Shown in pieces: positions 60,770-64,000 of a stretch of 64,000 bases of DNA (within the stretch, counting starts at the first letter, position 1; the number at the start of each line of letters is the position of its first letter). Source of the DNA: a virus. A program made the translations under genes and the position numbers. The stretch is from positions 1 through 64,000 of IMG/VR virus record IMGVR_UViG_3300002138_000190. One strand, written 5' to 3'. The notes under the pieces were generated by a model. That model was given only the letters and a program-made list of their open reading frames with translations. It was not told the origin of the DNA and made no database searches.

Positions 60770-61450
60770 TTAATTGGTTTTTGTGTTTTCTTTGTTAACT
60801 TGCACAAGCTTGTCTTGTATGTTTTTTAATGAATTTACAAGTTGAAGTTTTATTTGATTGTTATCTGGCAAAGCTAAAACAGTTTTGCAAAGTTCTAAAT
60901 CAGTTGGTAGGTTTAATAACAATCTCAAATTAATTTCTGATCCTAATTTTGCAGACCAAAGTTCGTTTTGAAGATTAAAATCATCCCAATTTTTAATTTT
61001 TTCTATTTTTTCTAATTCAGAAAAGTTTTTAACAAAGAAAATTAGCTCTTCTTCAATCATTCTTTTCTTTTTGAGTAGTTTTTCTTTTATTATATCTTTT
61101 TTATTGTTTGTTCTTTCTAGTCTTTTCTTCTTTATTTCAATAATTTTAGATTTAAGGTGATTATTTTCAATTTTAATGTTTTTATTTAAATTTTTAATCT
61201 TACTTTCTAAAATTTTAATTTTTACTTCAAGTATTTCGTAATTTTCATCAAAATGTATGATTTCTTCTTCTAATGATATTAAAGTTTCTAATCTAGGTGA
61301 TATTTCTCTAACACATTGCCATAGCTTAGATTGAATTGTTGGTTCTTTTCCCAACACAAAATGTCCTAGTTGGTAATAAGAATGCCTATCTTTAAGATCA
61401 ACTGTTTTAAGAATATTTTCAGCTTGATCAGTTACTGTTAATTCGTTCAA
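60770..61450 (-). CDS. Coiled-coil protein of fibre cluster
   Basis: 226 residues. Short globular start, then a ~90-residue coiled coil (65-155; LEVKIKILESKIKNLNKNIK), and a helical end. It overlaps the upstream gene by ATGA. Could be a fibre chaperone or hinge connector. No family match. Confidence 0.6.
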   Translation of the reverse strand: MNELTVTDQAENILKTVDLKDRHSYYQLGHFVLGKEPTIQSKLWQCVREISPRLETLISLEEEIIHFDENYEILEVKIKILESKIKNLNKNIKIENNHLKSKIIEIKKKRLERTNNKKDIIKEKLLKKKRMIEEELIFFVKNFSELEKIEKIKNWDDFNLQNELWSAKLGSEINLRLLLNLPTDLELCKTVLALPDNNQIKLQLVNSLKNIQDKLVQVNKENTKTN

Positions 61451-61956
61451 AATTTAACTCCCACTATTGATTTAAAAGTTCCACCAAGTTTAATTGCACC
61501 ATTTGCCCATAATAGCTTAATAACATCTTCAGGATTTTCTTTGCCGAAAAATCCAATTTCATTGTAAAAATTTTTATTTATAAGCAAACATTCAATTGGG
61601 TTTTTAAAAAAATCCCATAATCTGTTTTTAACAGGAAAGATTATATCTTTTTCAGATTCAACAAAATCTGAAAATTTTCTTATAATTGATTTTGGCAAAT
61701 GCAATCCACTTAATACTATGAAACACCAATCTTTGGTACTTTGGGTAATTGCTTTGTCAAACAACACAAATTTTTCTTTGCTTTGTACAACTGTAAGTTT
61801 AAAATCACAATCAATTTCTGTATTAGTAATTATTTGTTTGTCATATTCTGCAAAAATATTTTTGTGGTGGAACAATGTTTCTTTAATGCTATTTTGATTA
61901 CCATCTAAAGAAACTACTGAAATACAAACATCTAATTTTTTTGGCCAATTAATCAT
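61447..61956 (-). CDS. Hypothetical protein, possible GT-A-like fold
   Basis: 169 residues from ATG 61956 after AAAAGGAATT. Alpha/beta with LDVCISVVSLDGN, KFVLFDKAI and a DWCFIVLSGLHLP strand, faintly similar to small GT2-like domains without a DxD. Coupled to the coiled-coil gene. Unassigned. Confidence 0.4.
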   Translation of the reverse strand: MINWPKKLDVCISVVSLDGNQNSIKETLFHHKNIFAEYDKQIITNTEIDCDFKLTVVQSKEKFVLFDKAITQSTKDWCFIVLSGLHLPKSIIRKFSDFVESEKDIIFPVKNRLWDFFKNPIECLLINKNFYNEIGFFGKENPEDVIKLLWANGAIKLGGTFKSIVGVKF

Positions 61957-62012
61957 AATAATTCCTTTTAATTTCTTATTATAATTGATTGGCAACAATA
62001 AATCAATATGAT

Positions 62013-62804
62013 TTATGGAATTAATGACACATCAAAATCAATTTTGATTACATCATAAGGAGATAATTCATATTCTAAATAAAAACCAATTAAATCTACA
62101 TCAACAGTAAATTTGTTAGATGTCCATGTGTTAATAGTATTTGGGTCATAAGAAGGTCTATAATTTTCAACATCACTATAAATTTGAACACCATTTACGA
62201 AAACTCTTAGTGAATTTTCCATTATTGGCTTTGATAATCCAGTAGTATAGTTTCTATAATCAGGTATTAAATATTTTGCTGTTGGAGTAACTGCATAGTA
62301 ATGTTGATGTGCAGCTTCTTTAGGGAACTTAAGTTCTGCTGTAATATTATTTGGGCTTGTAACTATCCATTCTAATGAATTGCTATTATTAAATTTTATA
62401 TTTCCACTTGGAAAATAAACGGCATTGCTAATGCTTTCAAATTCTATTGTTAATTTATTTGCTTCACCTTGAATTAAATTTAATTTTTGTCTTTCAGATA
62501 ATTCCATTCTTACATAATCAACATCATTATAGCTTCCATCTGTATGGTGTCCAATATTGTGAAGTGTATTGTTAACTTCAGACACGATTAAATTTCCATT
62601 AGCTGTTAAGCTTTGATTTAATCTAGATGTTAAGTCTAATCTACTGCCAGCAGAAAAATTTAAAATTTCGGTATTTCTATCAACTGCATCACTAATTACA
62701 TCTTCACGAATTGCAATAGTTGAAATTGGAAGATTGTCATAAAGAAAGTGGTATGGTTCAATACCAGTAAATGTCGGTATCGGGAATAAATTAATATTTG
62801 GCAT
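62013..62804 (-). CDS. Virion/fibre-associated structural protein
   Basis: 263 residues. The first ~70 residues (IAIREDVISDAVDRNTEIL) are helical; the rest is beta-rich with LRVFVNGVQIYSD and IGFYLEYELSPYDV. The FVNG-V-x-Y pattern occurs in phage base or fibre proteins that end in IDFDV. Likely virion protein in the fibre operon. Confidence 0.6.
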   Translation of the reverse strand: MPNINLFPIPTFTGIEPYHFLYDNLPISTIAIREDVISDAVDRNTEILNFSAGSRLDLTSRLNQSLTANGNLIVSEVNNTLHNIGHHTDGSYNDVDYVRMELSERQKLNLIQGEANKLTIEFESISNAVYFPSGNIKFNNSNSLEWIVTSPNNITAELKFPKEAAHQHYYAVTPTAKYLIPDYRNYTTGLSKPIMENSLRVFVNGVQIYSDVENYRPSYDPNTINTWTSNKFTVDVDLIGFYLEYELSPYDVIKIDFDVSLIP

Positions 62805-62833
62805 ATTTTATTTATTACTTTTGCTTAAATAAA

Positions 62834-63343
62834 TTACAAAATATTGATATTCCAACTGAATGTAATTTGAATTTGACTTGTTTTTGCTATTCCACTAAAA
62901 GTTGATAACGAATACAAATCATTACTTCCCATTTGCAACCCAATTTCACTAATTGAATATCCATTGCCATCATTAAAGCCTAGTACTGCTGTAAAAATTG
63001 CTTGGCTTGAATTGTTTGGGTTTATCAAAGAATTAACTTGTTTTGTTGCTACTGTAATTCCGTACATGCCATTTTGATTTGCATTTACTGCTCTTGGAAC
63101 ACCGCCAACTTCACCACCGTTTCCAAAAAGCATGTTTTTTACGAAAAAAGGAAAAGCATACTCAAACTGCCCACTTGTGTTAGAACAAGCTTGTAGGGTA
63201 TGAGTTAAGGCCTTAATGATTGCTTCCCTGCCAGTTTTTAAAATGGCATTTTTGAAAGGCTTTATTGTTTTATTGCCATTCTTATCTTCGATGGTAATTT
63301 CTCCATAGCCTATTGATTGAATGTTAGAATTAATTTCGTTCAT
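62834..63343 (-). CDS. Virion structural protein
   Basis: 169 residues, IGYGEITIEDKNGNKTIK, then NAILKTGREAIIKALTHTLQ, GNGGEVGGVPR and a beta-rich FTAVLGFNDGNGYSISEIGL. Phage baseplate and fibre-associated proteins share the ISEIGL element. Start overlaps the upstream stop by ATGA. Similar in shape to 44957. Confidence 0.65.
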   Translation of the reverse strand: MNEINSNIQSIGYGEITIEDKNGNKTIKPFKNAILKTGREAIIKALTHTLQACSNTSGQFEYAFPFFVKNMLFGNGGEVGGVPRAVNANQNGMYGITVATKQVNSLINPNNSSQAIFTAVLGFNDGNGYSISEIGLQMGSNDLYSLSTFSGIAKTSQIQITFSWNINIL

Positions 63344-64000
63344 GTTAAATTTCCTTCAAATGTTTGGCCATCAACTGTTTCTATTTTAAAACCAATATTT
63401 TCTTCTTGCTTTATAATATCATTGATCTTGCTATTTTCCCCTTGTTTTTCCAAAGAAGAAATAAAATTTGCTCCGAATGCAAATGAACTTGAATTACAAA
63501 TGTTTAGCACCATATTATTTTCATCAACACCAGTTATTTCATCAAAACCAGTTTTATCTACGGAACAAACAGTAGAATTTTCTTGTGTGCTGTATTCATA
63601 GTCAATTTCAAAAAAATAATTTGTAGGTATGCTGCTCCAAGAAAATAAAATTTGGCCTGTGGAAAATACAATTTCTCCAGATATTACCCTAGAATAATTT
63701 GTATTAACATCGTTAAATTTAAAAATTCCAGAAGGACTTATTGAAAAAGTTTGAATCATTGATTGCCTGTAATATATTCTACCATTTACGCTTCCTGCTA
63801 CAACAGGAGTATTTTTTAATGTGACATTGGTAATTTTATTGGTGTGATTTGCTTGAAAAGATTCATTTACAACTTTTTTATATTTATTATTCTGAAATGC
63901 ATACTCATTTTTTGTCAATTGAATTGAGTTGACAGAAAGAGATGTTCCACCAGCTAATTGTGTAGTTAAATCTAATTTTAGACCACCTAATATCAAATAA
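63340..64000 (-). CDS. Virion protein with capsid-like Ig module, 5'-partial
   Basis: At least 220 residues; the frame is still open at the right edge (TTG at 63996 is the only start in view), so it is probably partial. Residues ~58-136 (counted from that TTG) are an Ig-like module (KNTPVVAGSVNGRIYY, QTFSISPSG, STGQILFSW, FEIDYEYS), matching the insertion in the major capsid protein. The C-terminal segment is helical (NSKINDIIKQEENIGF). Tail or head surface component. Confidence 0.7.
   Translation of the reverse strand, partial: YLILGGLKLDLTTQLAGGTSLSVNSIQLTKNEYAFQNNKYKKVVNESFQANHTNKITNVTLKNTPVVAGSVNGRIYYRQSMIQTFSISPSGIFKFNDVNTNYSRVISGEIVFSTGQILFSWSSIPTNYFFEIDYEYSTQENSTVCSVDKTGFDEITGVDENNMVLNICNSSSFAFGANFISSLEKQGENSKINDIIKQEENIGFKIETVDGQTFEGNLT

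Noticed and set aside
1-64000. tRNA or rRNA genes
   Set aside because: No cloverleaf-like or rRNA-like segment was noticed in the intergenic sequence; a tRNA search was not possible by eye.

Overview
This window is part of the genome of a tailed, double-stranded DNA phage with very low G+C content and a T4-type head. Evidence for a myovirus-like, probably large, phage: a gp17-like large terminase, a gp20-like portal interrupted by an intein, a gp21-like prohead protease, a gp22-like core scaffold and a gp23-like major capsid protein, all on the minus strand and in the T4 order (40692 to 27601). Large size is suggested by the number of accessory genes. No ribosomal, tRNA or housekeeping bacterial genes are seen, and the host cannot be named from this sequence. 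Tail sheath, tail tube and most replication genes are not in the window.

Layout. 1-8235: an alternating-repeat virion protein running off the left edge, a TPR-glycosyltransferase, an FkbM-type methyltransferase, a structural protein, a subtilisin-like protease, an orphan McsA-like zinc protein and a 964-residue IPT/RCC1 virion protein. 8321-16737: a COOH-NH2-ligase-like gene, a second TPR-glycosyltransferase, a Nudix hydrolase and many small proteins. 16773-22733: neck-like and virion proteins plus an 846-residue unknown. 22913-26279: small unknowns, a LAGLIDADG homing endonuclease beside a gene remnant, an acyl carrier protein and a zinc metallopeptidase. 26303-40692: head module. 40742-47884: ferritin-like protein, structural proteins, a second zinc metalloprotease, a RecB/Cas4-like nuclease and a primase. 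47881-53849: an actin-like ATPase operon, heptosyltransferase-like enzymes and a one-helix membrane protein. 54170-64000: a fibre/adhesin cluster of three paralogs that share an HHN-type N-terminal module with PKD domains, with structural proteins reaching the right edge.

The most interesting signal is a short N-terminal peptide shared by about ten otherwise unrelated small proteins. It has an aromatic residue near position 4, an aromatic near position 7 and Glu near position 10 (for example MKTFREYFES, MLTFYQYLKE, MLNFNDWVKE, MYISFKNWLE). It matches the capsid-targeting sequence of T4 internal proteins (MKTYQEFIAE), which T4 gp21 removes. Because this phage encodes a gp21-like protease, I infer a diversified set of packaged, probably ejected, internal proteins. 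The set includes an HExxH metallopeptidase, a Lys/Arg-tailed protein, highly acidic proteins and one gene with an in-frame amber codon just after the signal. The major capsid protein begins with a similar peptide.

A second theme is glycosylation. Two TPR-glycosyltransferases resembling O-GlcNAc transferases in architecture, at least one GT9 enzyme and an FkbM methyltransferase share the window with virion proteins carrying mucin-like Thr/Ala/Pro tracts. Gene organisation is mosaic: strands switch about every one to three genes, convergent genes overlap or share terminator hairpins, and several divergent pairs have only 10-50 bases between start codons.
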